Assembly: GCA_019022495.1 (NCBI GenBank)
Contig: JAFEKR010000001.1
Span: 5,332,001-5,396,000 of the forward strand
Origin: Epichloe hybrida
Lineage: Eukaryota; Ascomycota; Sordariomycetes; Hypocreales; Clavicipitaceae
Direction of reading: 5' to 3'
DNA length: 64,000 bases
Part shown: positions 34,634 through 44,854 of the stretch, one piece after another
How the letters are laid out: every line of letters starts with the position of its first letter
Numbering within the stretch: the stretch's first letter is position 1
Position numbers and translations under genes: made by a program
Notes under the pieces: model-generated
The model's input: only the letters and a program-made list of their open reading frames with translations
The model's database searches: none
Told to the model about the DNA's origin: nothing

Positions 34634-34830
34634 GAACTTGCCCATCCCACTCCTCCCTCTCCCTCACCCTCTCCCTGCTTTGTATAGATTACATTCGGCG
34701 GTCACGAGACGAGGATACACGATATTTCAGCGAACTCTCCCCCCCCCCCCCAATGACTATATATCATTGAATAATGAATAACAGATACCATGGAAACCAC
34801 GGGTAATTTGTATCACCCTTTTTACGTTCA
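34634..34830. other. Short convergent gap between prp16 and the acylphosphatase gene
   Basis: 197 bp, containing a C run (34740-34752) and AT-rich sequence. The two genes end towards each other. Confidence 0.6.
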
Positions 34831-35382
34831 TCAATGGCGTACAGAAAAGCTAGTCTCCCCGTGCACCACCTCGCGATCCTCCCTGGTGAACTGCACGACT
34901 TTGGCATGGCGTGGCCCCTCGTTCACATCACTCAGGAACTTGGAGAGGGGCTCATCGTCGCCCTGCGCCTCCCCCTCGACCTTTGGGGTTTACGACAACA
35001 TGAGCGTTGGGCAGTTCAGGTGGGCGCGACGATGGAAGTGGGAAAGAAAGGGGACCTACCTACCTTGTTATCAGGCGTGTTTCTGCACCACCCTGTTATG
35101 CCGTACTCTTGGGCTTTGCCCCTCGTGAAGTATCTGATTTTGTGAGGCTCAACATGGGATGGATGCTCTCGTGGCCGAGAATAAGTCGATGGGTGTCATG
35201 TTGCGTACCGGAATCCCACGCCTTGTTTTCACTTGACGTCAGTGGGGGTGAGGCTTCTTGTGTGTGGAAAACGCACCTTGTACGGTGCCGCCGTGGGCAA
35301 CGAAGTAGACCTGGTGGGTGTGAGTGTGGGTCGTCTGTGGCTGAATGAGTGGGAGCGGTACTGATCTTACTCGTCGGGTCAT
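34831..35382 (-). CDS. Acylphosphatase, five exons including a 13-nt microexon
   Basis: Hydrolyses carboxyl-phosphate bonds of acylphosphates (EC 3.6.1.7); small cytosolic alpha/beta protein. Exons on the minus strand: 35382-35371 (MTRR), 35310-35277, 35221-35209 (13 nt), 35133-35064 and 34980-34831, giving 92 residues, the family size. Joined, they give VYFVAHGGTVQG-VGFR-YFTRGKAQEYG and GITGWCRNTPDNK-VEGEAQG. These contain the catalytic Arg of the G-V-G-F-R signature (completed by the microexon) and the catalytic Asn of G-W-C-R-N. Every intron is GT-AG (GTAAGA, GTGCGT, GTACGC, GTAGGT donors) and the phases fit. The plus strand at the same place has longer open frames, but they are shadows. 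One extra Gly in the H-G-G-T-V-Q-G loop is the only oddity. Confidence 0.9.
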
Positions 35383-35755
35383 GTTGTATGGCGTGGGAAG
35401 AATCCCGGAGGATCGAGGTGAGTTGTTTGATGATGCATGTTGAAATGCGGAGTGGCTGGATGGGGCAGCACGGGTCCCCACAACGTCTTCTCACACGTGA
35501 TGCAATAAAGAAAGTATTTCACGTGATGCAGTGCCCTACATGTAGCTTAATGGTGCAAGAAAGAAGATGGATTGATTTTATGAATCTCTTGTCTTAAAAA
35601 AATGTTATAAGCTTTTTTTTTATAGAGAGACTTTCTAGGGCAGCCTCTTTAGTAGGAAAACCGTGGTAAAAGAGAGAACTCTAGAATAGATATCACGTGT
35701 TTGAGCTATTGTAAGTGTTATGTAAGCGCTAGGCCGCCCGCAAAAATCGCATTCA
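35383..35755. other. AT-rich gap between the acylphosphatase and the ADP-ribosyltransferase-like gene
   Basis: The part at about 35590-35740 is AT-rich with A and T runs and differs in base composition from its neighbours. It could be remnant transposable-element sequence, but no terminal repeats were found. Confidence 0.4.
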
Positions 35756-36559
35756 TCAATCATCGACATCGAAGAGCATCGTCATATTTACCCCACCTAT
35801 CGGCGGCGCCGTTCTTTCCATGAATTCTCTCGCATGTTTTTTGAGCAGCTCCCTGGCGGTATTCTTTTTCCCTGTCATAGAGTGCCATAGCCGGGTAATC
35901 ATTCCTTCTGACACGTCGGCGCCAGCGAGCTGCGGCTGAGGCCCACTTGTGGTGAGCTCGTTGAAAGTCGCATCATAATCAGGATTGCTTGTGTAGTTGC
36001 CCGTGGCATCAAATTCTGGGACCTTGCACGGAGATGAGTCTCGTTTACTCCGTTTTACACTCTTCAACCCATAGGTATGCACGCGCACGGGCGGATCAGG
36101 CTCGATGTAGAACCACCCCATGACCTGACGCCATGTGATCACTCCCATGGCAATCATCTCTTTCTCCTCAACAGACCTGTTGGCTTCCCGGAGAGAAGCG
36201 ACAACATCTATCATGTTTGGGGCAGCATGAATTCGGTATACGTATCCGCCTTGATGCCTGTTTTTTGCGAAGCGTCTGGCGACGCAGAACTCGGTAGTCG
36301 TCGATACATATATCGTTTGCCGACTTCCACCTGCACGTCCGTGCACGTGATTGTAGATCGAGTAGGTGCCGAATTCTGTCGGAGGTAGGGATGAAAAGGG
36401 GAAGAAACCTCCCGTTGAGTTGATCAGCTGCGGGCACCTTGTGTCGCCACGGAAAACGAACAGTGTTTTATCAGCTACCGTCCTCTCACGCTTCGAACAG
36501 GAGACGTCAACCGTTGCGGGCGTTGCGGGCAGCGGAGAACAAACTATCGGCCAGAGCAA
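35756..36559 (-). CDS. Heat-labile enterotoxin A-like ADP-ribosyltransferase (secreted-type), start unresolved
   Basis: Resembles the enterotoxin-A/pierisin-type mono-ADP-ribosyltransferase domain that many insect-associated Hypocreales carry as expanded secreted proteins. About 267 codons. Visible elements: an Arg in an F-R-G-D stretch followed by a T-G-G-F turn (NAD-binding Arg), a Y-V-S-T-T motif corresponding to the STS motif, and an E-K-E motif followed by a Trp-rich V-M-G-W-F stretch, corresponding to the catalytic E-x-E and its neighbourhood. A hydrophobic, signal-like segment precedes the domain, but no in-frame ATG exists between it and an upstream stop. The open region begins with a TTG, and no first exon could be placed. 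The gene may therefore be broken at its 5' end or have an undetected exon. The substrate and host are unknown. Confidence 0.65.
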   Translation of the reverse strand: MLWPIVCSPLPATPATVDVSCSKRERTVADKTLFVFRGDTRCPQLINSTGGFFPFSSLPPTEFGTYSIYNHVHGRAGGSRQTIYVSTTTEFCVARRFAKNRHQGGYVYRIHAAPNMIDVVASLREANRSVEEKEMIAMGVITWRQVMGWFYIEPDPPVRVHTYGLKSVKRSKRDSSPCKVPEFDATGNYTSNPDYDATFNELTTSGPQPQLAGADVSEGMITRLWHSMTGKKNTARELLKKHAREFMERTAPPIGGVNMTMLFDVDD

Positions 36560-36716
36560 GGCCGACAGGGTAATCGTTCTGACTCAGAGATTGTAAAGAC
36601 ACGGCATTGCGAATTGCAAGCATGGAACAATGATATGATGCAAACATTGGCGGGATTCGCCTCAAGTCGCAAGGGCACAGAACCGAGTTTTAAGAACAGC
36701 GGATTCCAAGAGCATA
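36560..36716. other. Upstream flank of the ADP-ribosyltransferase-like gene
   Basis: 157 bp between divergent frames. No clear promoter motif is visible. Confidence 0.3.
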
Positions 36717-37007
36717 ATGCGATGGCTGATGTCAGTCAGAGAGGTCCAGATACACTTTGAAGGATGCATTCACACGCTCCTCCCTGAAATCTCTGATCTA
36801 TGTGACGAGTGGCCGCGAGATCATTATTATTCTCTTTATTTTTCGTATTATGCAGACTACGGGGTAGTAGCTAGTTGGTTTCGGGAGCAAGGTTGGACCC
36901 TGAAAGTCATCCTATGCTATGAATATCGATTCGACGATGATGGGCCAGAAGGCCGCAACGAATCGATCAGTTTGGTGGAGATGATGACCGTGTTGAAAGC
37001 TGTCTAG
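36717..37007 (+). CDS. Orphan open frame, 96 residues
   Basis: Starts with ATG and reads as a protein with a Trp/Tyr-rich core (YYSLYFSYYADYGVVASWF, then WTLKVILCYEYRF) and an acidic end. No signal peptide, membrane segment or family was recognised. It lies divergently next to the ADP-ribosyltransferase-like gene. It might be one exon of a longer gene with the frame at 37267-37575, but no strong splice donor was found. Confidence 0.33.
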   Translation: MRWLMSVREVQIHFEGCIHTLLPEISDLCDEWPRDHYYSLYFSYYADYGVVASWFREQGWTLKVILCYEYRFDDDGPEGRNESISLVEMMTVLKAV

Positions 37008-37266
37008 CTAGCCATCTAGTCACAAGAAGTTTATGTAATGGGAGGCGTCTTGTATAGTGCCTGGATCATGATTCATGGGTATTTCTTCATGAAAACCGTG
37101 CATCTTTGCATCATTCAATGGTTTCAAGACCGGTACCTCGCCGAGATAAGCCAATGCTAGCAGTAACGCCAGCTGCTTGGATACTTTTATACCCACCTGA
37201 GGCTATCTAGCCTCATGCTTTAATGCAGAACATCCAACCTGACTAATACCCGGAATCGACCAGCCG

Positions 37267-37575
37267 TTGACCCAAGCTGTGCGCCAGGCGCATGACATCA
37301 ACTCGGATATTGCGTTGCAGGGCTACATCTACGACTACAGTATGTACATACAAGGTCCTAGTAATTCCGAAGCAGCAGCAACGGCGACTCTGGTGGAGAT
37401 TCTTCGGAATTACTGGGACACCACTGTCAACGCTACATCTGAAGCACTTGAGAAAGCGTTCCTAGAGTTCCACACCGAATTCCATCGAAATGTCAAACTT
37501 TACATAGTTGAAGTAGAGAAATCCAGCCGCTTACCAATGATGGGAAAAGAGACGCAAAAGTTTTCCGTGCTGTAG
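37267..37575 (+). CDS. Orphan open frame, up to 102 residues
   Basis: Helical, hydrophilic composition (AVRQAHDINSDIALQGYI, then ATSEALEKAFLEFHTEFHRN). The open region begins without ATG. A CAG at 37262-37264 just upstream could be an intron acceptor, so this may be the last exon of a spliced gene. No family was recognised. It ends 45 bp before a large hairpin. Confidence 0.3.
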   Translation: MTQAVRQAHDINSDIALQGYIYDYSMYIQGPSNSEAAATATLVEILRNYWDTTVNATSEALEKAFLEFHTEFHRNVKLYIVEVEKSSRLPMMGKETQKFSVL

Positions 37576-37619
37576 CGCGGAAACGATTCCGAACGAGGAG
37601 TACATTATGTAAGCCTATC

Positions 37620-37681
37620 CATACGACAAATGCCGCTGCATTAGGCCACTTACATATATGTATGGCCTCATTTGTCGTATG
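37620..37681. repeat. Bulged inverted repeat (foldback hairpin)
   Basis: ATACGACAAATG (37621-37632) pairs perfectly with 37669-37680. A second arm AGGCCA (37643-37648) pairs with 37663-37668, and TACATA with 37657-37662. That gives 24 base pairs, with bulges of 10 and 2 nt on one side only. It could be a foldback remnant of a miniature transposon or a transcript hairpin. Confidence 0.8.
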
Positions 37682-37694
37682 ATACTATGAGCGC

Positions 37695-37985
37695 GGGATA
37701 CCCCACCACGCCTTGCGGGCTCCAAACCGCTTAAAAACGCGATTTCTAGTGTTTTCTTTAAAGTGACTTTTAGGCCTGATTTTTCAGTTACTCTACATAG
37801 CTATCTAGATGCCTTGATTACCTATTTCGCTGTATCTATAAAATTCTTTTAATTTTCATCAGAGCCTTTTTATACTTGGTAAAGCTACCATGTATTTAGA
37901 CTGTATTTAAACTGTAAATATCCTGTAGGGTGTGGCAGCGGGTCTAAACACCGAAAAAATACATGTAAGGCGTGGTGCGCACCCA
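37695..37985. mobile_element. Possible MITE with short terminal inverted repeats
   Basis: About 290 bp of AT-rich sequence bounded by CACCACGCCTT (37704-37714) and its exact complement AAGGCGTGGTG (37967-37977). Both are in GC-rich ends of similar outline (GGG...CCACCACGCCTT). The ends are otherwise imperfect, and no target duplication could be fixed. Confidence 0.35.
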
Positions 37986-38284
37986 ACAAAAAATCACTGC
38001 GCCCCGAGCAACTCACATGACTCATTCACACACCAAGCGACACTCCTAAGCTGAAAAACTCCAATTCCAACCATGTACATATCGTTCTTAATATAGCCCA
38101 TGAAAAAATTCCATGATTCGGAGGAGGAGAAAGTCTCTATAAAGTGTCCCTCACGGCGCGAGCTGGGTCACCTCTCTCTGCACTTGTGATACGCCTCATC
38201 CGTCATCCGTCATCCGTCATCCGTCATCCATCATCCATCATCCTTACTCAACGATACTTCCCTAGCTCCTTCTTCATCAGCACG
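37986..38284. other. Promoter and leader of the PUD-like gene
   Basis: Contains a CATCCGT tandem repeat drifting into CATCCAT at about 38197-38243, less than 50 bp upstream of the start codon, probably transcribed. Confidence 0.5.
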
Positions 38285-39049
38285 ATGAGAGTCCATCTTT
38301 TTCTGTCATGCTGCCTTGTCGGAAATGCGGCGGCGTCGGTTCTACCAACAATTGACAAACCAATTTTGAACCTCACCGAGATTGGCATTCCCATACCGCC
38401 AATACCCCTACCTGAATTTGAGACCAAACGCACTGCGTACGTCAGGCTGATCAACAACTTCAACTTGACCCTCACCAACGTCACTCTTTATCACAAATTC
38501 AGCGACGATTACAAAAGTGTGAAAGTCTGGGATGCCATTCAGCCAGGTGAAGTCACTAAAGAAACATTGACTGTCAACTTTGATACCGGAATGACTCTTG
38601 GAGCGGACTGGTGGAAGATTGTTTGCGTTTCTGGGGCCGATGGCCAGGCGTCCGTCTACTTCTCGGACCCCCAAAACTATCGTTCCGTCGTCGAGTATCT
38701 CGAAAGGGCTGCTACAGGGGCACTTGCCGTTCCTGGAGCCATACTGGGAGCCATACTGGGACTGCTCGACGGCGGAATCTCGGGAATCCTTTTTGGTGCG
38801 CGCGTAGGCGTGGGCATTGCCGAGGCTGTCAACATCAACCTGGAGCGGACGTCCGATGATCTGTCGAATTATTGGAGGTTTGACTTGAAGACTGTCGACG
38901 ATGGTCAGATCGTCTCGATTGCTCTTGACCCAGATATGACAATGGAGTTTGAGTCGAAATCTGATCATGGAAGTACTAGGCTTTCCAGCATCACATACGT
39001 AGCTTTGAAGAAGGTGGCTTCGAGTGTCTACGAAGCCTACAAGCAATGA
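38285..39049 (+). CDS. Secreted PUD-like (up-regulated in Daf-2 domain) protein
   Basis: Single exon, 254 residues from the ATG at 38285. The open frame extends upstream, but the signal peptide MRVHLFLSCCLVGNAAAS fixes this start. The mature part has the pattern of the PUD beta-sandwich domain: AYVRLINNFNLTLTNVTLYH, the Y-K-S-V-K-V-W-D turn, FDTGMTLGADWWKIV and YFSDPQNYRS. A glycine/alanine-rich hydrophobic segment (GAILGAILGLLDGGISGILF) and a C-terminal beta-rich region follow. The segment could be a membrane-inserting hairpin. PUD proteins occur in fungi and nematodes and have no proven biochemical activity. Its place next to an ADP-ribosyltransferase-like gene and orphan frames suggests an accessory, host- or competitor-directed role, which is inference. 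Confidence 0.65.
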   Translation: MRVHLFLSCCLVGNAAASVLPTIDKPILNLTEIGIPIPPIPLPEFETKRTAYVRLINNFNLTLTNVTLYHKFSDDYKSVKVWDAIQPGEVTKETLTVNFDTGMTLGADWWKIVCVSGADGQASVYFSDPQNYRSVVEYLERAATGALAVPGAILGAILGLLDGGISGILFGARVGVGIAEAVNINLERTSDDLSNYWRFDLKTVDDGQIVSIALDPDMTMEFESKSDHGSTRLSSITYVALKKVASSVYEAYKQ

Positions 39050-39364
39050 GCATACATGTACAGTCCTGGAGGGGGTGGGATGTAGCATGACTAAGCCATA
39101 CAACGTACACCTTATGTAATACATGTAGGAGGCACACGTCTGGTGCTCATTACCAGGCTCTGATTAATTTTACCACGACTCCCCTCGTCAGGGAACAGAG
39201 TGTCCCAACTTCCATACATACATCGGGCTATCATGGTATGGTCATTCCAATTCCTTGCAAGCCACATCCTGATACCTGACCACAACCAAAGCGTCCGTCG
39301 TCTGAGCACTACAGACGAGCCCTCCAAACTGGTGCATCACCCTTCCGCCACCCTCATGTCCAAA
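39050..39364. other. Convergent gap
   Basis: 315 bp of 3' flanks of the PUD-like gene (+) and the dynamin-like gene (-). No feature seen. Confidence 0.5.
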
Positions 39365-41588
39365 CTATCGCAAAATATGAAGAGCTGATTTCAAGTCCGA
39401 AATCTTCTTGACCAGCGCCTCCCGCTTCTTCACAATCCGACGCGGCTCTCCAGCAATAGATGCAAGGTTCTGTTCGTCCAGCTTGAGCACCCATTTCTCC
39501 GAAAACAGGCTCAGAGGGCTCATCGGCCCGGTCAGCAAACAGTGGTCAACAGCCTGGCGGAACACCGTGTCCACGATACGGTCGCGTGCCACCTTGTAGT
39601 AGGCCTTGAGGATGTCGTGAATGTTTTCACTGGCCTCCTGCCCGTTCGTCTTCCCTTGCATGACCTTTACAACCGTCTCCAGTTCGAAAAGCTTCCGATC
39701 CTCGGGGGGGGAGCTTCCGTCGTGACGGTCCTTTCTCAACGGCTCCGCGATCCGGAGACCTCGCGCCCCCCGAAGCGTAGTGTTGAAGGAGGCGTTCAGC
39801 GTATATGGCTTGTTGTCTCTCTCAAGGCCAACCAGGAACACTGCTTCGTCCATTGCAGCTTGGTATCTGCTGAGAAGCTCGTTATCCATGATGAACCTCA
39901 GTTCCCCGACGACCTTGGAGTCGGTACAAATCTTGCCAATGATGGTGACGATGAAGTGATGGATTACCACGACAATCTTGCCGAGGTATGATCTCACCAT
40001 CGGCTCCCAGTTCCGCGTCTGCTCTCGGAACGCGCTGGAAAGCAGACCGGATCCAAATGTGCCCAGCTCGACGCCACGAGAGCGGTTGTACATTTGGCCA
40101 ATCCACTCCATGATGCTTCCTCCGGAAACATACGTGCTGGACAAGTCCAAGTCAACAATGGGGTCCAGTTCTGGAAACTTGGAGGTACCGTTTTTCAATG
40201 ACGTAGGCTCCCTGATGCTCAGATGTTGGCCGTTCTCTTCACTGCAACATGCATCTTCTCCATTCTCAAAGTCATACACATTCGACCTGCTGATGAAATC
40301 GTGGTTGAACTGTTCCGTGAGGTTGACAATGTCAGTGATGAGTCGGAGGTCGTCGCTCTCAAGCTCCGGGTGAGACGAATAGCTCGCATCAAGTGCGCCG
40401 CGAACGATTCTCTGGAAGTGTCCAGCAATCTCACTGAGATACATCCGCTGGTCCCGTTCCGTGTGTCTCGAGACGCCGAGATCGGCAAGAGACTTCTCGC
40501 AAGCAAGGACCATCTTCCTTGCTTCAGCCCTGAGCTTAGGGAACGCCTTGTCCGTGATGTGGCCCAGGAGGTCTTGCAAACGCTCCCGGAGCGCAGCCAC
40601 GCCGACACGATCCGGAGGCAAGTGACACCAGGGCTCCTCCTGGAACATCTTCTCGCGGCCTTGGGTACTGCCACCGTCAGCGGCCTGTTCGTCGGCGCCC
40701 CTGTTCCTCACTACATAGTAGCCAAGATTCAAGGGTCTTTTTTTCCCGTTGACCAAATCGCAAACAACGGTCTTGGTGCTTCGCTCCACGAGCAGATCTG
40801 GTTTGGTGAGGACACCCAAGGTGCGTTCTCCAGACTCGTCGTATTTCTCCGAGAGGTTGAGAATCTCCTGAGTCATGATGTCCACCGTGCAGGGGAGAAC
40901 GGCCAGGATGATGGTCCTCTCTTGCTCAATGTAGCTCTTGACCATGTCCAGGACCATGACCTTGTCCAGCTCCGTCGTGACACCTTCTTCGGTATTCCGG
41001 AATATGCCCGGGACGTCAATGACGGTCAAGTAATCTTCTTTCGGGCCACACTTCTCAATTCTGAGGACATCGCGACTAAACGTCTTGCTGCCAGTCGTGT
41101 TTTCATTCGTTCTGATCCCCATGTGAGCATTGACCTGTAGCGCGAGTAGGAAAAAAAATAGGACGGGTCAGCAATCCGTGTTTTCACCGCGCTCGAGGCT
41201 TGAAGAGAGAGAGAGAGCCTCTTACTTCGCTCAGGATGGATTCAAATTGGTTCTGCAACTCGGCAGTTGACTGCACCGTTCGACGATACGACGCCAGTCC
41301 CTGCTTCTCCTGATCCGTCGCATCCGGACCAGGAATGATGCTCACGACAACCTCTTCGACTGCGTCTCGACGATGGGTGATCTGCGTGGCATATCGGGTA
41401 CAGAGACCCTGTCCGTTGGGGAACGGAATCCCGGTGAGACTTTCGAGAAGCGACGACTTGCCGGAGCTCTGGTCGCCAACAACGACGAGCTGGGGCAGCG
41501 GCATGTGAGTGCCGACATTGTTTTCACGAAGTTGATCGATCTTGTGAAGTCGATCCGGACTCGTGAGAGTCACACCTGATTCGGCCAT
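39365..41588 (-). CDS. Dynamin-family (Mx-like) GTPase
   Basis: Large self-assembling GTPase that remodels membranes. Exons 41588-41226 and 41134-39365 with a 91-nt intron, giving 710 residues. GTPase motifs: G1 GDQSSGKSS (residues 38-46), G2 around TRYATQITHRR, G3 DVPG (161-164) and G4 TKPD (231-234). The middle/stalk domain and a C-terminal GTPase effector domain follow. There is no pleckstrin-homology or proline-rich domain, which places it with the Mx-like/fungal dynamin-related group rather than with Vps1 or Dnm1. Such genes are multi-copy in filamentous fungi and their individual roles are unknown. The ATG at 41588 is chosen over longer open sequence because it gives the conserved short start before the P-loop. 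Confidence 0.9.
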
Positions 41589-42477
41589 TTCGACGACTTC
41601 CAAACAGTGGTGGTGGGAAGGGAAAAAAAAGAGCGGCCTATTTTTCAGCCAAGGTACGGACGGGAGTAGACAGGCCAAGATAGAAAAACCAATGGCACAA
41701 AAGAGGAAAAATATGGAAAAATATGGAAAAATCCGTTGATGATAAAGGTGACAATTCAGAGGGGTCAAGTATATAAAAGTTGTGTCAGAAAAGGGGACAC
41801 ATTTTGCCCCGTTTGTGAGAATGGACTTTGTCAAATTTCACTCATCTGCCGAATGACTCCTCCAACTCACTTTGCACTTCCTCCTTGGTCAGTTCTTTGG
41901 TCAACCCACGAGGGAGATCCAATTTTTCCAACCATACGGCATTCAGTAAGACTGATTTCGTTTGCACTTCCGATAACATGCGGGTAGACGTGCAAATCTC
42001 CGTCTTTTTCCCTGGACCATCCGTCAAATGAATCACGACGACACAAACGCAAATTCTGGCAAGAAAAAATTGGATTGTCTAAACTAGTTTGCCCTGCTTA
42101 TTCCTACAAAGTATCATCAACATGAAGCACGACGCTGAACCCCAACTGCTACTCGATGCTGCGCCGCCGCCCCTCATTTTCTACAACCACCCCTCCCTCA
42201 CAAGCGTATCCAGGACTTGGCTCTAGAGGCATCTTGATAAATTTGGTATCCCATCGTCAGACCTTCGATAGTCAAAAAGTGGTGACCGAGCTCATTCACA
42301 AGCTCCTTTCATGTCACCAGGCCTCAAGTATAGACAACCATGATGTCCTCATATCCTGTTATCATGTGATCATAGTACAACATGGATGTGTACACCCAAA
42401 GGGTGTTGCATCGCATACTGGATTTGCTCCACGACCAAATGGTGGTTCGACAGACTGTAAGAGAGAACGAGACCGCT
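41589..42477. other. Intergenic region upstream of the dynamin gene
   Basis: Contains the promoter of the dynamin-like gene and the 3' flank of prp39. Two overlapping minus-strand frames at about 41842-42052 read weakly like protein but share the same bases in different frames, so at most one could be real. Not called. Confidence 0.4.
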
Positions 42478-44854
42478 TTAGTTGAAGTCGGCCGGTCCCT
42501 GGGCAGTTGCATTCGGCTCTGCGTGAACTTCGTAAAAGGCCAACAGTCTCGACTCTGCTTTTCGCTTGCTAGCATCGTCCAGCTCGACACCAGTAGCGCC
42601 ATTTTCCTTGGCTCCGGTGGCTGACTTGGCAGCAGTTGATATTGAGACGGGGCTACCAAACACGGTTAGCGGTTGAAATCTGGAGCCAATGCTGCCTTGG
42701 CTTCGCTTACCCAAACATTTCACGATCCACCTCCAAGAAGATCTTCATAGCTTCCTTGCCGCCTCTTTGAACCAAATAGTTCATGTACTCTCGAGCGAGC
42801 TCCCGCTTGACGGCGATGGATAGACGGCTCTCTGTGCGGAAATCGTCAAACACTTTCTTAATGCGTTCGGCGGTATCTTTTTCTTGCTCGCCAGTCGTAG
42901 ACTGCTCAAGCTCAAAAGTGAACCATTTCTCCCAGAATACCAGGCTGTCGCCATACCACTGCGAATTCTTCAGGAAAACTGCTCGTGCTTCTTCAGCTGA
43001 GCCCTTTGCCTTCCACAACATCTGGGCCCATTCTGCCACTAGAGCTGCTTTGGTGTACAGGTCGACGGTCGGCGCATCAATCTGGTCTCTGTATACTTGG
43101 ATCGCGGCTTCAATATCCTTTTGGCGACGTTGCAAGTGTGCCCATGAGACAATGACCTCAACACAGTCTGGCAGTTTCATAAGGATGGCGGCATGGATAT
43201 CCAACGCAACGTCAATCCTTCCAGAGCCCTCTTCAAAGTATGCCCATTGCATTCGAATTCCAGGCCGGCTGACTGGCACAAAAATGGATGCTCGGATATA
43301 TATGTTGCGCACTTCCTCGTCCTTGCCGTCTTGAGCGGCCATCCACCGAGCATACCGGAACCAGAGTTCATCGTAGAAGGCGCAAGTCACCATGCATCGT
43401 TCGTAGAGTGACACGGTTCTGTGAAAGTCCCCCTCGGCTTCCTCGAAATCCAGATACTTGCGCCAGTTGTTCAGTTGTGAGTGCTCCAGTTCGGTAACGT
43501 GAAAATAAGGTCGCTTAATCTCTGACTCGTACGTCCACCTCTTGGATACTTCCTGCTGTGTGGCAGTGAAAACCTCATAGTACATGGCGTCGATCTTGGC
43601 TCGTACATCGCGTTCTACTTCTAGTTCGGGACGCGCGCCACTGCCATAAGCGGCAGCCTCCGCGTCGACCTCGGCTTGGAACCGGCTGAGTGTATCGGCA
43701 GGTACCACTTCGCTCAAGGGCTGGGTGTGCGAGAGACTGCGGAACCGTTCGTAGTAGCGAGCATATTGGTGCAGGGGAATCCGGATGACGCGGGCGTGAA
43801 TGGCATAGATGCGATCCTGAGCCTCTTGTCGCTCTTCGTATTCGATGTACTTGTCCCAAAACGGATGGGCCAAGAAGTCGAGGCCTACAAGGCTCGCTCC
43901 TCGCTCGAATAATCTGCATTACCATGTTAGACCTCTCTGTGACATCGTAAGGCGGGTATTGGTGGGATTGGTATGGGGGAGAGGAGAATAATACACAGGG
44001 GGCTATGACCACGAAAGCAACTAGTAAAAATAAGGAAACAGAGACTCCATCTCGAGTGTCATCGACGAGGGGGACAAGCGGCACCAAGGCGAATAGAGGG
44101 AAGCTGTGGATGAGAAGCAGGGCATCGACAAAGCCTGTCGTATAGTGTGAGAGAGAGCATCCCGATTCAGTTGGACCATTGAAGGCAAATCTCACCAGCA
44201 CATGCGTCGACGGCGACGTGCGAGGTTCTCAATGGTTCCGTAGCGCGAGTTCACGCACGATTTGGTAGGGATGCTGCGTTGATGGCTTTGTTAAAGGGAA
44301 GGAAACCACCGTGCAATACTTACTCTCGAACAATCTGCGGATCGTGGGTTGTCTCCATCTTGAAGGAGCAGTAATCGGTCCACAGGTCAACAGAGTTGGC
44401 GATGTTTGCACATCCTCGCTCATAAACCTAGGTAAAGGGCAGTCGGTCAATAAGCAAGCCGACCGGCTACCTGGGCATGTATTGTACGAACCATCTCTGC
44501 CGACTCAGGGCCCGCAATATTGAACTCCATGTCCGCATATTTCTTCCAGTATCCAAACAGGAGGGGAACCTTGTGAAGGAACCGATCGTATGCATCGCGG
44601 AACGTGGAAAGAGCCTGCGGGCTAGAATTTCGATTCAGTCCACCGTCCAACGTCTCAGCGGACTTGATGTAATTTTCCCAGCTATCGAAGCTATCGGGGT
44701 CGGCTTCCTAGAGAAAGAGCTTTAGTCACATCCAAACCCGCAAGGATAGCTAGACGAGCATTGCAGGAAAGTGCCGGCTTACCACCTCAGCCTGGTACTT
44801 GCGTACCGCGGCGTACTCCTCGTCGGAGCCACCAAAAGCAGCAAATTCACTCAT
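42478..44854 (-). CDS. prp39: U1 snRNP component Prp39 (HAT-repeat protein)
   Basis: Pre-mRNA splicing factor of the U1 snRNP, needed for stable 5' splice-site recognition. Five exons: 44854-44783, 44707-44471, 44427-44324, 43913-42711 and 42652-42478, giving 596 residues. All introns are GT-AG, and all junction phases fit. The protein is built from HAT (half-a-TPR) repeats with their Trp/Tyr/Glu pattern: SFDSWENYIKSAE, PLLFGYWKKYADME, VYERGCANIANSVDLW, HPFWDKYIEYEER, NNWRKYLDFEEAEG and DELWFRYARWMA. It ends in an Ala/Glu-rich tail. Intron 2 is only 43 nt, whereas intron 3 is about 410 nt, unusually long here. The start MSEFAAFGGSDEEY is the first ATG. Confidence 0.93.

Noticed and set aside
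34790..35145. Plus-strand frames of about 100 codons downstream of prp16
   Set aside because: The same bases on the minus strand encode a complete acylphosphatase when spliced, so the plus-strand frames are shadows.
43575..44201. Minus-strand frame with hydrophobic segments inside Prp39
   Set aside because: It covers the long Prp39 intron and then reads exon 4 in the wrong frame. Hydrophobicity comes from pyrimidine-rich intron sequence.
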